12,495 nucleotides of DNA from an uncultured Collinsella sp. (GTDB lineage: Bacteria > Actinomycetota > Coriobacteriia > Coriobacteriales > Coriobacteriaceae). Below the pieces are notes generated by a model. That model was given only the letters and a program-made list of their open reading frames with translations. It was not told where the DNA came from and searched no databases. Positions within the stretch are counted from its first letter, which is position 1. Every line of letters starts with the position of its first letter. A program made the position numbers and the translations under genes. Location: NCBI GenBank assembly GCA_958427895.1, contig CAUADW010000047.1, positions 1 to 12,495 on the forward strand, in the 5' to 3' direction. Below, piece after piece: positions 1-6,277 of the stretch.

Positions 1-785
1 GTGGCTGCGAGGCTGCCCTTGGCCTCGACGGCAGCGTCTTTCTCGGAGCTTGCCTCGACCGTCCCGCCACCCTTGATGGTGAGGTTCTTGTCGGCTCCAA
101 TACCCTTGTCCTTGGTAGCCCTGGCGGTGACGGTTCCGCTGTCGTCAATCGTGATATTGCCGTTTGCCCTGATGCCATCCGATGCACCCGTGGCGTTGAC
201 GTTGCCCGAACCTTTGATAGCGAGATCACCTCCGGCATTGATGGCATCAAGCCCAGTGCTCGTGGCGTTGACGGATCCGGCTCCGTCGATGTTGATATTA
301 CCCGTGGAGAGGATAGCGTCCTCAGTAGATGTCATGCTGAGCGTGCCGCCCTCGTCGCCTTGGATATTGAGCTCGGCATTCTCGTTAGTGCCATGAGAAA
401 CGTTGATGCTTTCAATCCATTCGGCAGTGACGATGTTGGTTCCCGAGTAATTCACGTTGAGCTTGCCTGCGGCCTGGATCTCGCCGCCGTTATAGTTGTT
501 GAGCTTCAAGTCGTCGGCGCCGTCCCACGACCAGGTACCGGCCTCGTCGCTCGCCGCGGTGTTGTACTTGTTGCCGCCGACCTTGACCCATTCCGCTGCG
601 AGCGAGACGCTCGGCATGAGCAGCGAGCTCACCGTGAGCGCGCACACGGCGCCCGCGACGATGCGGCGCGTCACGCGGCGCCAGCTGCCGTGCGCGAGTC
701 CTATGCGACGGCGAACGTCGGGTTCGGCAACATGGGTTCCGGCGGTAGTGTCATTGCGTTTGGGGGTCGTGAACAAGGCTGCCAT
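1..785 (-). CDS. Secreted beta-helical repeat surface protein, paralog A (partial, 3' end outside window)
   Basis: This reading frame stays open from the ATG at 785 to the window edge (about 261 codons, no stop), so the C-terminus is missing. The product starts MAALFTTPKRND and has an arginine-rich stretch, then a signal-peptide hydrophobic core (about residues 42-64) ending SLAA before EW. A TWSWDGADDLKLNNYNGG segment follows, then repeats of about 20-24 residues of the type 'G-I-x-A-x-G-N/D-L-x-I-x-G-x-G-x-V-x-A' with many Gly, Asn, Thr and Ser. This pattern suggests a right-handed beta-helix like the Cthe_2159-type carbohydrate-binding proteins. The start is supported by GGGAG five bases upstream and by the same start in the downstream-numbered paralog at 1057-2856. 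The two proteins are clearly homologous from residue 1 through the repeats, including the unusual long n-region. By analogy the missing end probably carries a sortase signal. The role is inferred to be a cell-surface adhesin or glycan binder; the ligand is unknown. Confidence 0.85.
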   Translation of the reverse strand, partial: MAALFTTPKRNDTTAGTHVAEPDVRRRIGLAHGSWRRVTRRIVAGAVCALTVSSLLMPSVSLAAEWVKVGGNKYNTAASDEAGTWSWDGADDLKLNNYNGGEIQAAGKLNVNYSGTNIVTAEWIESINVSHGTNENAELNIQGDEGGTLSMTSTEDAILSTGNINIDGAGSVNATSTGLDAINAGGDLAIKGSGNVNATGASDGIRANGNITIDDSGTVTARATKDKGIGADKNLTIKGGGTVEASSEKDAAVEAKGSLAA

Positions 786-843
786 GGTTGCTCCCGTTCT
801 CATAGGGCCTATACGACTAGATTCAGCGTATCTGCTGGATGTT

Positions 844-882
844 GCCGGCGGTAGTGCCGTTTGGAGGGCAAAATGGCCAAAA
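844..882 (-). promoter_or_regulatory. Conserved upstream block of paralog A
   Basis: Positions 844-875 are identical over 32 bases to 2915-2946 upstream of paralog B. The match continues to 882 with one mismatch. It sits 58 bases upstream of the start codon. The DNA on both sides (roughly 786-843 and 883-922) is clearly more diverged between the copies. On the minus strand it reads TTTTGGC-CATTTTGCCCTCCAAACGG and continues CACTACCGCCGGC. It contains the short inverted pair TGCC/GGCA. I do not recognise it as a standard sigma-70 promoter or a known riboswitch. Its retention suggests a shared regulatory site or leader element. Confidence 0.45.
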
Positions 883-922
883 TGGGGGAGAAATAGGCCG
901 CACGCCGGCGCAGGGACCGGCG

Positions 923-963
923 CTAAAAGAAAAGCGCGGGGCCGCATGGCGACTCCGCGCTTT
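923..963 (-). terminator. Intrinsic terminator, duplicated copy (relic of permease terminator)
   Basis: The inverted repeat 931-941 / 953-963 (AAAGCGCGGGG / CTCCGCGCTTT) forms an 11-bp stem with one A-C mismatch near the loop. On the minus strand it is followed by TTTCTTTTAGCG. It is the diverged copy of the hairpin at 3003-3037 that ends the permease transcript. Here it lies 94 bases past the stop of paralog B, with no other terminator in between, so it probably now ends that gene's transcript. Confidence 0.7.
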
Positions 964-989
964 ATTGTTCAGCTTTTGCAGCCTTGCCC

Positions 990-1034
990 TTACGCTACGA
1001 AGAAGTAGACGAGGAAGGCAAGGGCCGCGATCCA
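990..1034 (-). pseudogene. Relic of the purine permease 3' end (last 14 codons)
   Basis: Read on the minus strand this encodes WIAALAFLVYFFVA followed by TAA, the exact C-terminus of the permease at 3064-4374. Nothing upstream matches the permease: homology stops at 1035, and from 1036 onward the sequence is the 3' flank of paralog B. The relic differs from the intact gene at four bases: GCG/GCA, CTT/CTC, TTC/TTT and TAA/TAG. All four are silent or swap one stop for another. It marks the left junction of a tandem duplication and is not itself a functional gene. Confidence 0.85.
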
Positions 1035-1056
1035 CCCGTCCCGTGCGAAAAAGTGT

Positions 1057-2856
1057 TTACGAGCGCTTGCGGCTCACCACGGCGCCCGCGGCGATGGCGG
1101 CTGTTCCTGCAAGGGCGGCTGCCACGATGGCTGCGTTCGAGGCGTCGCCGGTTGCCGCGAGCTTGCCGGTGGTCTTGGCTCCCGTGGCTGCAACTGCAAC
1201 GGTCTTGGTCGTCTTCGTGCCCTCGGACTTGGAACCCTCGGACTTGGAACCCTCGGGCTTGGTCTCGCCGGGCTTCTCCTCGGGTTTGATCTCCTCGGGA
1301 GGCATGATGACCGTGCTCTTGGCGACAGCTTCGTTATAGGGGGAGTCGATCGTGGTGTCGCCCGTGCCGATGGTTTGACCTGCCTCGTAGGAGATGCTGG
1401 GGCCGTACTCTTCCTCGTTGTAATAGTTAATGATCTTGCCGCCTGCGGGCGTCTGGATGGGAGCGCCTTCGATCTCGATGGTGCCGATCGCCTTGCCGTC
1501 CTCGCTTATGGCAAGAGCGAAGATTGCCGCCGTGTCTCCCTCGGCCGTGAGCTTGCTGCGGACGATCGAGATACTCGCGGGCGTGATGCCCTCGTAGGTC
1601 TGGGCGAAGATACCGATGTTCAGACCCCTAGGCTCAGGGATGACTGCGCCGCTTTGGTCGTTGCTGTAGTGATCGGGGCCATCGCCACCGGTCTCGACAT
1701 AGCGGGCTATAGCCTTAACAACGGAGTCGCTGATGTAGATGTGGCCGCCAGCGACGTTTGGCTGGTGGTTTCTGGTAGAGATTGCAACCGAGAATTTGCC
1801 TTCCGCGAACGCGTCCACGATGGAACCATTCTTGATGACGATGTCGTCCCCGTCAGTGATGAGGGCGATGGCCTGGCCGCCGCTCGCGCTTGTACGGACC
1901 GTCACGGTCGCGTGATCGAGCGTAACGCCCTTGTGGGCATAGACACCATATTCAACACCGCTTGCGTCAAGGGAGGCGTTCGTGACCGCGAGACTGCCCT
2001 CAGTGTCGACGGCAAGATCTCCCTCGGAGTTCGCCTTGACCTGGCTGCCGCCCGAGATGTTGATGCCGTCTTTAGCCCAAATCGCTGCTTCTTCTATAGA
2101 GCTTGCTTCTACCTTGCCACCGCCTTTGATGATGAGGTCACTGCCCGCGGAGATGCCGTAACTTTCGTTTCCTTTAGCGATCACTGTGCCAGAGGAATCG
2201 ATGGTGGTCTTGCCCTTGGATTGGATACCTTCGGTACCGCCCGTTGCATTCACGGTGCCCGAGCCCGTGATAGAGAGGTCGCCCTTTGCCTCAATTCCGT
2301 CGGCAGTAGTACTTGTGGTGTTCACGGTGCCTGGGCCAGAAATGGAGAGGTCGCCTGTGGATTTAATTGCATCGGTCTCGGCTGTCACATTGAGCTCATC
2401 CGTGCTATTCGAGCTCGTTATGTTCAACTCTGCTTTCTGGCTAGTGCCATCCTGCGCTTTGATGGCGGCTCCGGTGTAATCGGGCTCGGTTTTCACGGTG
2501 TTCTTGCCCTCGTAGGCAATGTTGAGCTTGCCCGCAGCCTGGATTGCACCGCCGTTATAGCCGTTGAGCTTCATGTCATCGGCGCCATCCCAGCTCCAGG
2601 TGCCGGCCTCGTCACCCGCCGCGGTGCCAGCGCCATACCGGCTGCCGCCGACGTCCACCCACTCGGCCGCGAGCGAGACGCTCGGCATGAGCAGCGAGCT
2701 CACCGTAAGCGCGCATACGGCGCCTACAACGATGCGGCGTGTCACGCGGTGCCAGCTGCCGTGTGCGAGCAGCGTGCGACGGCGCACGTCGGGCTCGACA
2801 AAATGGGCTCCAGAGGTTTTGTCATTGCGCTTGGGGGTCGTGAACAAGGCGGCCAT
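1057..2856 (-). CDS. Sortase-anchored beta-helical repeat surface protein, paralog B
   Basis: The product is 599 residues. GGGAG five bases upstream selects the ATG at 2856 over longer in-frame starts. Residues 1-40 form a long basic n-region (VTRR), followed by a hydrophobic signal core and SLAA-EW near residue 64. Next come a WSWDGADD segment and tandem repeats of about 20-24 residues such as 'GIEAKGDLSITGSGTVNATG', typical of a right-handed beta-helix. The pattern resembles Cthe_2159-type carbohydrate-binding proteins. After about residue 510 there is a low-complexity Lys/Pro/Glu/Gly/Ser stalk (KPEEKPGETKPEG, SKSEG repeats). LAATG lies at residues 566-570, followed by an alanine-rich membrane segment and a terminal RKRS. 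LAxTG is the signal used by class E sortases of actinobacteria. The protein is therefore probably covalently attached to the cell wall and binds glycans or host surfaces; the ligand is not deducible. It lies downstream of the permease, with a terminator between them, and next to its diverged paralog. Confidence 0.88.
   Translation of the reverse strand: MAALFTTPKRNDKTSGAHFVEPDVRRRTLLAHGSWHRVTRRIVVGAVCALTVSSLLMPSVSLAAEWVDVGGSRYGAGTAAGDEAGTWSWDGADDMKLNGYNGGAIQAAGKLNIAYEGKNTVKTEPDYTGAAIKAQDGTSQKAELNITSSNSTDELNVTAETDAIKSTGDLSISGPGTVNTTSTTADGIEAKGDLSITGSGTVNATGGTEGIQSKGKTTIDSSGTVIAKGNESYGISAGSDLIIKGGGKVEASSIEEAAIWAKDGINISGGSQVKANSEGDLAVDTEGSLAVTNASLDASGVEYGVYAHKGVTLDHATVTVRTSASGGQAIALITDGDDIVIKNGSIVDAFAEGKFSVAISTRNHQPNVAGGHIYISDSVVKAIARYVETGGDGPDHYSNDQSGAVIPEPRGLNIGIFAQTYEGITPASISIVRSKLTAEGDTAAIFALAISEDGKAIGTIEIEGAPIQTPAGGKIINYYNEEEYGPSISYEAGQTIGTGDTTIDSPYNEAVAKSTVIMPPEEIKPEEKPGETKPEGSKSEGSKSEGTKTTKTVAVAATGAKTTGKLAATGDASNAAIVAAALAGTAAIAAGAVVSRKRS
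1220..1264 (-). repeat. 15-bp tandem repeat in the wall-spanning stalk of paralog B
   Basis: The 15-bp unit CCCTCGGACTTGGAA occurs exactly at 1220-1234 and 1235-1249. A degenerate third copy lies at 1250-1264. It encodes the SKSEG/PKSEG-type pentapeptide repeats just before the LAATG anchor. Such in-frame repeats can gain or lose copies and so change stalk length without breaking the frame. Confidence 0.75.
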
Positions 2857-2914
2857 GGTTACTCCCATCCTCATAGGGCCTATGCGATTACGCCCAGCAT
2901 ATCTGCAGGATGTA

Positions 2915-2953
2915 GCCGGCGGTAGTGCCGTTTGGAGGGCAAAATGTCCAAAA
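2915..2953 (-). promoter_or_regulatory. Conserved upstream block of paralog B
   Basis: Positions 2915-2946 are identical to 844-875, with extension to 2953 at one mismatch, and lie 58 bases upstream of the ATG at 2856. It is the best conserved part of the leader of the two paralogs. The segment between it and the permease terminator (2954-2992) does not align convincingly with the equivalent 883-922. The function is unknown; a regulatory site is the simplest reading. Confidence 0.45.
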
Positions 2954-2992
2954 CTCGGGAAGCAATACATCGCGCGTCCGTGCGTCGCCTGG

Positions 2993-3037
2993 CTTTAAAA
3001 GAAAAGCGCGGAGCCGCTCGATGCGACTCCGCGCTTT
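2993..3037 (-). terminator. Intrinsic terminator of the purine permease gene
   Basis: A perfect 11-bp stem, AAAGCGCGGAG at 3003-3013 with CTCCGCGCTTT at 3027-3037, is followed on the minus strand by TTTTCTTTTAAAG. It starts 26 bases after the permease stop codon at 3064. The stem is GC-rich with a U-rich tail, the standard form of a rho-independent terminator. Confidence 0.85.
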
Positions 3038-3063
3038 GGTGTTCTGCTTTGGCAGCTTTGCCG

Positions 3064-4374
3064 CTACGCTACAAAGAAGTAGACGAGGAAGGCGAGGGCT
3101 GCGATCCACATGAGCGGCTTGATCTTGGAGGCCTCGCCCTTAAAGAGCGCGATGATCACGTAGGCGATAAAGCCCAGACCGATGCCGGCAGAGATGGAGT
3201 AGGTGAAGGGCACGCCGGCGACAATCATGAACGCCGGGAAACCCTGCGACACGTCGGACCAGTCGATCTCGGAGGCCTCGCTCATCATGAGGTAGCCGAC
3301 GTAGACCAGGGCACCGCAGGTGGCGGCGCTGGAAACGATGGTGACGATGGGGGAGAAGAACGCGGCGAGAATGAACAGCACACCGGTGGTGACGGAGGTG
3401 AGGCCCGTGCGGCCGCCGTCGGCAGCGCCAGAGGTGGACTCGACGAAGGTGGTGATGGAGGAGACGCCCATGAAACCGCCCACAGCGGCGGCGGCGGAGT
3501 CGACGATCAGGATCTCCTTGATATCCTCGACGTTGCCGTCGTCGGTGAGGAACTCGCCCTGCTTGGCCACGGCCATCGCGGTGCCCATGGTGTCGAAGAA
3601 GTCACTCATGAGCAGCGAGAACGAGATGACGAGGAGCGTGGGGTCGGTAAGGACCTTGACGATGGCGGGCACGCCGCCGGCGTCGGCGATGGGGCCACCG
3701 ATGCTCGAGAAGTCGAGCGGGGCGATGAGGCCCTCGGGGGCGTGGGTGACGCCCAGCGGGATACCGGCGATAACGGCGACGATGATGCCGATGAGCAGCG
3801 AGCCGGGGACGTTGCGGCAGGCGAGGGCGACCGTCACCAGGATGGAGATGATGCCGACGATGAAGGTGGGGGAGGTGATGTCGCCCAGACCGACGAGTGT
3901 ACCGGCGCCAGCGGTGATAATGCCGGCATCGCACAGGCCAATCATGGCGATGAACAGGCCCAGACCCACCGAGATGGCGTGACGCAGGACAACCGGGATG
4001 GCGTCCATGATGGCCTCGCGCAGGCCACAAAGCACGAGCAGCAAGATGACGACGCCCTCAAGGAAGATGACGCTCATGGCCACGTGCCAGTCACCGCCGC
4101 AGACGGTGGTGGCGATTCCGGCGATCATCGCGTTGACGCCTAAGCCCGACGCGCAGGCGAGCGGGCGGTTGGCGAAGATGCCCATGCAGATGGTCATGAT
4201 GCCGGCGCCCAGGCAGGTGGCGCAGGCGAGCGCTCCCGCATCGATGCCAGCGCCCGAGAGCACCGCGGGGTTGACGGCGATGATGTAGGCCATCGCCAGG
4301 AATGTTGTCAGTCCAGCGCGGAGTTCGGTCCCGATTGTGGACTTGCGCTCGCTGACGTGAAATAGTTCGTCCAT
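3064..4374 (-). CDS. NCS2/AzgA-family purine (guanine/hypoxanthine/adenine) permease
   Basis: The product is 436 residues, the usual size for AzgA-type NCS2 permeases such as PbuG/PbuO. It is an inner-membrane protein with many hydrophobic segments that imports purine bases, probably with protons. Diagnostic features are the N-terminal 'S-T-I-G-T-E-L-R-A-G-L-T-T-F-L-A-M-A-Y-I' segment, NPAVLS, the GLGVNA(M) motif and the family signature ESTSGAADGGRTGL at residues 312-325. The ATG at 4374 is chosen because AAGGAAAGGG lies just upstream and the protein then begins MDELFHVSERKS, as is typical. A longer in-frame start at 4431 has no such site. It is transcribed divergently from the deformylase-like gene and ends at a strong terminator. 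I see no purine riboswitch in the 193-bp divergent region. The exact base transported cannot be told from sequence alone. Confidence 0.93.
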   Translation of the reverse strand: MDELFHVSERKSTIGTELRAGLTTFLAMAYIIAVNPAVLSGAGIDAGALACATCLGAGIMTICMGIFANRPLACASGLGVNAMIAGIATTVCGGDWHVAMSVIFLEGVVILLLVLCGLREAIMDAIPVVLRHAISVGLGLFIAMIGLCDAGIITAGAGTLVGLGDITSPTFIVGIISILVTVALACRNVPGSLLIGIIVAVIAGIPLGVTHAPEGLIAPLDFSSIGGPIADAGGVPAIVKVLTDPTLLVISFSLLMSDFFDTMGTAMAVAKQGEFLTDDGNVEDIKEILIVDSAAAAVGGFMGVSSITTFVESTSGAADGGRTGLTSVTTGVLFILAAFFSPIVTIVSSAATCGALVYVGYLMMSEASEIDWSDVSQGFPAFMIVAGVPFTYSISAGIGLGFIAYVIIALFKGEASKIKPLMWIAALAFLVYFFVA

Positions 4375-4528
4375 GCATACCCTTTCCTTGTTCGGCCCCG
4401 AGTTTAGGCCGATTGACACGAACTCACCCACTATAGCCCCTTTACGACGCTGTTGTTCCTCGCATGTTGATGTTCGGCGCTTTGTAGCAGACGGACGGTA
4501 TTTTTCGCATGAAAATGTGTGGGTACCG

Positions 4529-4534
4529 TATACT
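4529..4534 (+). promoter_or_regulatory. Candidate -10 element of the deformylase-like gene
   Basis: TATACT lies 33 bases upstream of the ATG at 4568. No good -35 hexamer is visible at 16-18 bases upstream; the T-rich TTTTTCGC at 4501-4508 is the nearest candidate. This is a plausible promoter only. Confidence 0.4.
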
Positions 4535-4567
4535 TAAGCGGTTACAACGACCCCTATGGAGGAACGT

Positions 4568-4987
4568 ATGATTAAAGAGCTTTGCCACGACGAGGCTATC
4601 CTGTCCCAGCGTTGCGAGGTTGCGACCGTCGAGGACGAGTCGGTCGCACAGGACCTGATCGATACCATCAAGTCGCTCGATGATGCCGGCTGCCTTGCCG
4701 CTAACCAGATTGGCGTTACCAAGAAGGTTTGCGTCTACCTGGACGATGCCGGCGAGCCCCACGTGCTCTACAACCCCCGTCTGGTGTTTGGCCTGGGCGC
4801 CAGCAAGATGGAGGAGAGCTGCCTGACGCACGAGGAGGTCACCAAGTCCACGCGCTATATCAAGTGCAAGGTTGCCTTTGACCAGATTGTCGACGGCAAG
4901 ATGAAGGAGTGCCGCCGTGACTACGCGGGCTTTGAGGCACAGATGATCCAGCATATGATCGATCACTGTCTTGGAAAGTTGGTCTAA
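4568..4987 (+). CDS. Short peptide deformylase-like protein lacking the catalytic glutamate
   Basis: The product is 139 residues, the length of the short deformylases of Firmicutes and actinobacteria. The start is set by GGAGG at 4558-4562, five bases before the ATG. The first ATG at 4556 overlaps this site. Motif 1 is present as GCLAANQIGV (residues 41-50, Gln47). Motif 2 (normally EGCLS) reads ESCLT at 83-87 with the metal-ligand Cys85. Motif 3 (normally HExDH) reads HMIDH at 129-133: both metal-binding histidines are kept, but the catalytic Glu is Met130, coded by a clear ATG. Active deformylases remove formyl groups from nascent proteins and need this Glu for catalysis. The fold and metal site therefore look intact, while normal activity is doubtful. 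It may be a specialised or non-catalytic homologue; a housekeeping def gene would be expected elsewhere. Downstream lies a 105-bp palindrome that begins at its stop codon. Confidence 0.85.
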   Translation: MIKELCHDEAILSQRCEVATVEDESVAQDLIDTIKSLDDAGCLAANQIGVTKKVCVYLDDAGEPHVLYNPRLVFGLGASKMEESCLTHEEVTKSTRYIKCKVAFDQIVDGKMKECRRDYAGFEAQMIQHMIDHCLGKLV

Positions 4988-5088
4988 GGGGACCAAAGCA
5001 CCGCACCTTGCCGCTCAATCGTCGCTCGCGTACCTTAAGTACGCTTCGCTCCTCTTTCGTGGCAATCTGCGGCACTTTGACCCCTTAG
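4984..5088. repeat. 105-bp imperfect palindrome overlapping the deformylase-like stop codon
   Basis: The left arm from 4984 (CTAAGGGG, CAAAG, CCGCA, TTGCC) is mirrored by the right arm ending at 5088 (GGCAA, TGCGG, CTTTG, CCCCTTAG). The centre is GCGTAC-CTTAA-GTACGC around 5036. The arms pair over most of their length with scattered mismatches. No run of T follows the right arm, so it is not a classic terminator. It contains no convincing gene. The form suits a mobile palindromic repeat or small non-autonomous element, or a long transcript-end hairpin protecting the 3' end of the mRNA. Confidence 0.65.
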
Positions 5089-5131
5089 ACGACCTGCGGG
5101 GTTGAATTGGTTGAGTTTATCTTGCTTGTGT

Positions 5132-5176
5132 AAGCCCGGGCGTGGCATTGTTGTCATGTCCGGGCTTTTGTGTTTA
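5132..5176 (+). terminator. Intrinsic terminator downstream of the deformylase-like gene
   Basis: The 8-bp stem AAGCCCGG (5132-5139) / CCGGGCTT (5160-5167) can be extended inward by a TGGCA/TGTCA pairing. It is followed by TTTTGTGTTT. It lies 144 bases past the deformylase-like stop and 56 bases before the hydrolase start, so it probably insulates the two plus-strand genes. Confidence 0.75.
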
Positions 5177-5232
5177 GCGCCTTTTTGTTTGGAGACAATG
5201 AACTTAGCAAGAACGTAAAGCTAGGAGGCGCC

Positions 5233-6198
5233 ATGTGTACGAGTATCCGATTTACCGATAATTCTGGTCACATGTATCTGGGCCGCAACCTCGACTGGAG
5301 CTTTGACTACGGCCAACAGGTTCGCGTGATGCCGCGCGGGTTTCACATCCCGTATTCGTTTATCGACGACGCGACGGCGGTACACGCGGTGATCGGTATG
5401 TGCATCGATTACAAGAACTACCCTATGTTCTTCGATTGCGGCAACGATGCGGGCCTCGCCGTGGCGGGTCTCAATTTCCCGGGTTATGCCGAGTATGCCG
5501 AGGGGCCGGTTGATGGAAAGACCAATATCGCGGCCTATGAGTTTCCCCTGTGGGTGGCAGCGACGTTCTCGACGGTCGATGAGGTCGAGGCCGCGCTGCG
5601 CGACACGGTGATTGTCGCCAAATCTGCCGGAGAGGGGCTGGGCGTGTCGCTGCTCCATTGGATTATCGGCGACAGCCAGCGCAGCATCGTGGTCGAGATG
5701 ATGGCTGACGGCCTGCATGTATACGACGATCCGGTCGACACCCTTGCCAACCAGCCGACCTTCCCGTGGCACATGGAAAACCTGCGCACCTATATCACTG
5801 CCACAAGCGATTTTCCGCAGACGGCGACATGGCGTGGCGCCGAGCTCAAGCCCTATGGCGCGGGTGCCGGCATGCGCGGTATTCCGGGTGACTGCTATTC
5901 ACCGAGCCGTTTTGTAAAGGCGGCGTACCTCAATGCCAATTACCCGCAAAAGGAGAGCGAGACCGAAAACGTCGTCCGTATGTTCCGCTCGCTCGAAGGC
6001 GTGGTAATGATTGAGGGGGCGTCCAGGATGGGCGATGGCAAGTTCGAGAAGACTATCTACACCGGATGCTTTAGCGCGCGCACGGGCAATTATTACTACG
6101 CGATGTATGAGGATCCGTCGATTCGCTACGTGAGCCTGACAGATGCCGAGGGCGCGAGTCCCGATAGGCTCGTGGTTCCCGAGCCGCGTCGTTCGTAG
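5233..6198 (+). CDS. Choloylglycine hydrolase family protein (probable bile salt hydrolase)
   Basis: The product is 321 residues, normal for the family. AGGAGG at 5223-5228, four bases before the ATG, fixes the start, so Cys2 follows Met1 and becomes the N-terminal nucleophile after Met removal. The conserved Ntn-hydrolase residues are in place: Cys2, Arg18 and Asp21 (GRNLDW), Asn81 (GLNFPGYAEY), Asn173 (LANQPTF) and Arg226 (SPSRF, after GIPGD). Asn at position 81 is the residue usually seen in bile salt hydrolases; penicillin V acylases usually have Tyr there. The expected reaction is hydrolysis of glycine- or taurine-conjugated bile acids in the cytoplasm, a trait of gut bacteria. Conjugate preference cannot be read from the sequence, and acyl-homoserine-lactone or penicillin V acylase activity remains possible. 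It appears monocistronic, with a terminator before it and a convergent hairpin after it. Confidence 0.92.
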   Translation: MCTSIRFTDNSGHMYLGRNLDWSFDYGQQVRVMPRGFHIPYSFIDDATAVHAVIGMCIDYKNYPMFFDCGNDAGLAVAGLNFPGYAEYAEGPVDGKTNIAAYEFPLWVAATFSTVDEVEAALRDTVIVAKSAGEGLGVSLLHWIIGDSQRSIVVEMMADGLHVYDDPVDTLANQPTFPWHMENLRTYITATSDFPQTATWRGAELKPYGAGAGMRGIPGDCYSPSRFVKAAYLNANYPQKESETENVVRMFRSLEGVVMIEGASRMGDGKFEKTIYTGCFSARTGNYYYAMYEDPSIRYVSLTDAEGASPDRLVVPEPRRS

Positions 6199-6221
6199 CC
6201 GATAGCTTTACTGCAATGCAA

Positions 6222-6257
6222 AGCGGCCCTGCATCTCTCGCGAGGTGCAGGGCCGCT
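6222..6257. terminator. Shared hairpin between the convergent hydrolase and kup genes
   Basis: The perfect 12-bp stem AGCGGCCCTGCA (6222-6233) / TGCAGGGCCGCT (6246-6257) has a 12-base loop that can pair further (CTCGCGAG). It starts 24 bases after the hydrolase stop and ends 21 bases before the kup stop. Tails are only weakly T-rich on either strand. Its position between convergent genes suggests a bidirectional terminator. Confidence 0.75.
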
Positions 6258-6277
6258 GTCGTTGATTTGTGACGTCG

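Larger units (their letters stand above)
1036..3109. repeat. Tandem duplication unit (surface-protein gene plus permease tail)
   Basis: The segment holds paralog B, its leader, the permease terminator and the permease tail. A second copy with the same order begins at 1035 and runs left through paralog A to the window edge. Anchor points give the offset: 844 matches 2915 and 785 matches 2856 (2071 bp), while 1035 matches 3109 (2074 bp). The copies are diverged, with clear substitutions and small indels, so the event is not recent, or the copies came from different lineages. The right boundary is visible at 1035/3109. The left boundary lies outside the window. Confidence 0.75.

Noticed and set aside
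1375..2925. Long plus-strand frame (516 codons) opposite surface paralog B
   Set aside because: It mirrors the repeats of the real gene, has no signal or domain of its own, and spans the real gene's start region.
1..3109. CRISPR array or phase-variation invertible region suggested by the repeated sequence
   Set aside because: The repeats are coding beta-helix repeats and a direct tandem duplication. There are no uniform spacers, no flanking inverted repeats and no recombinase gene in view.
2932..4143. Plus-strand frame of 403 codons opposite the purine permease
   Set aside because: Its composition is Gly/Asp/His-rich low complexity, typical of an antisense frame to a membrane protein.
4375..4567. 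Possible purine riboswitch upstream of the permease
   Set aside because: I could not find the conserved three-stem purine aptamer core in either strand of this divergent region.
4442..4996. Minus-strand frame of 184 codons over the deformylase-like gene
   Set aside because: It is antisense to a gene with a clear ribosome site and deformylase motifs.
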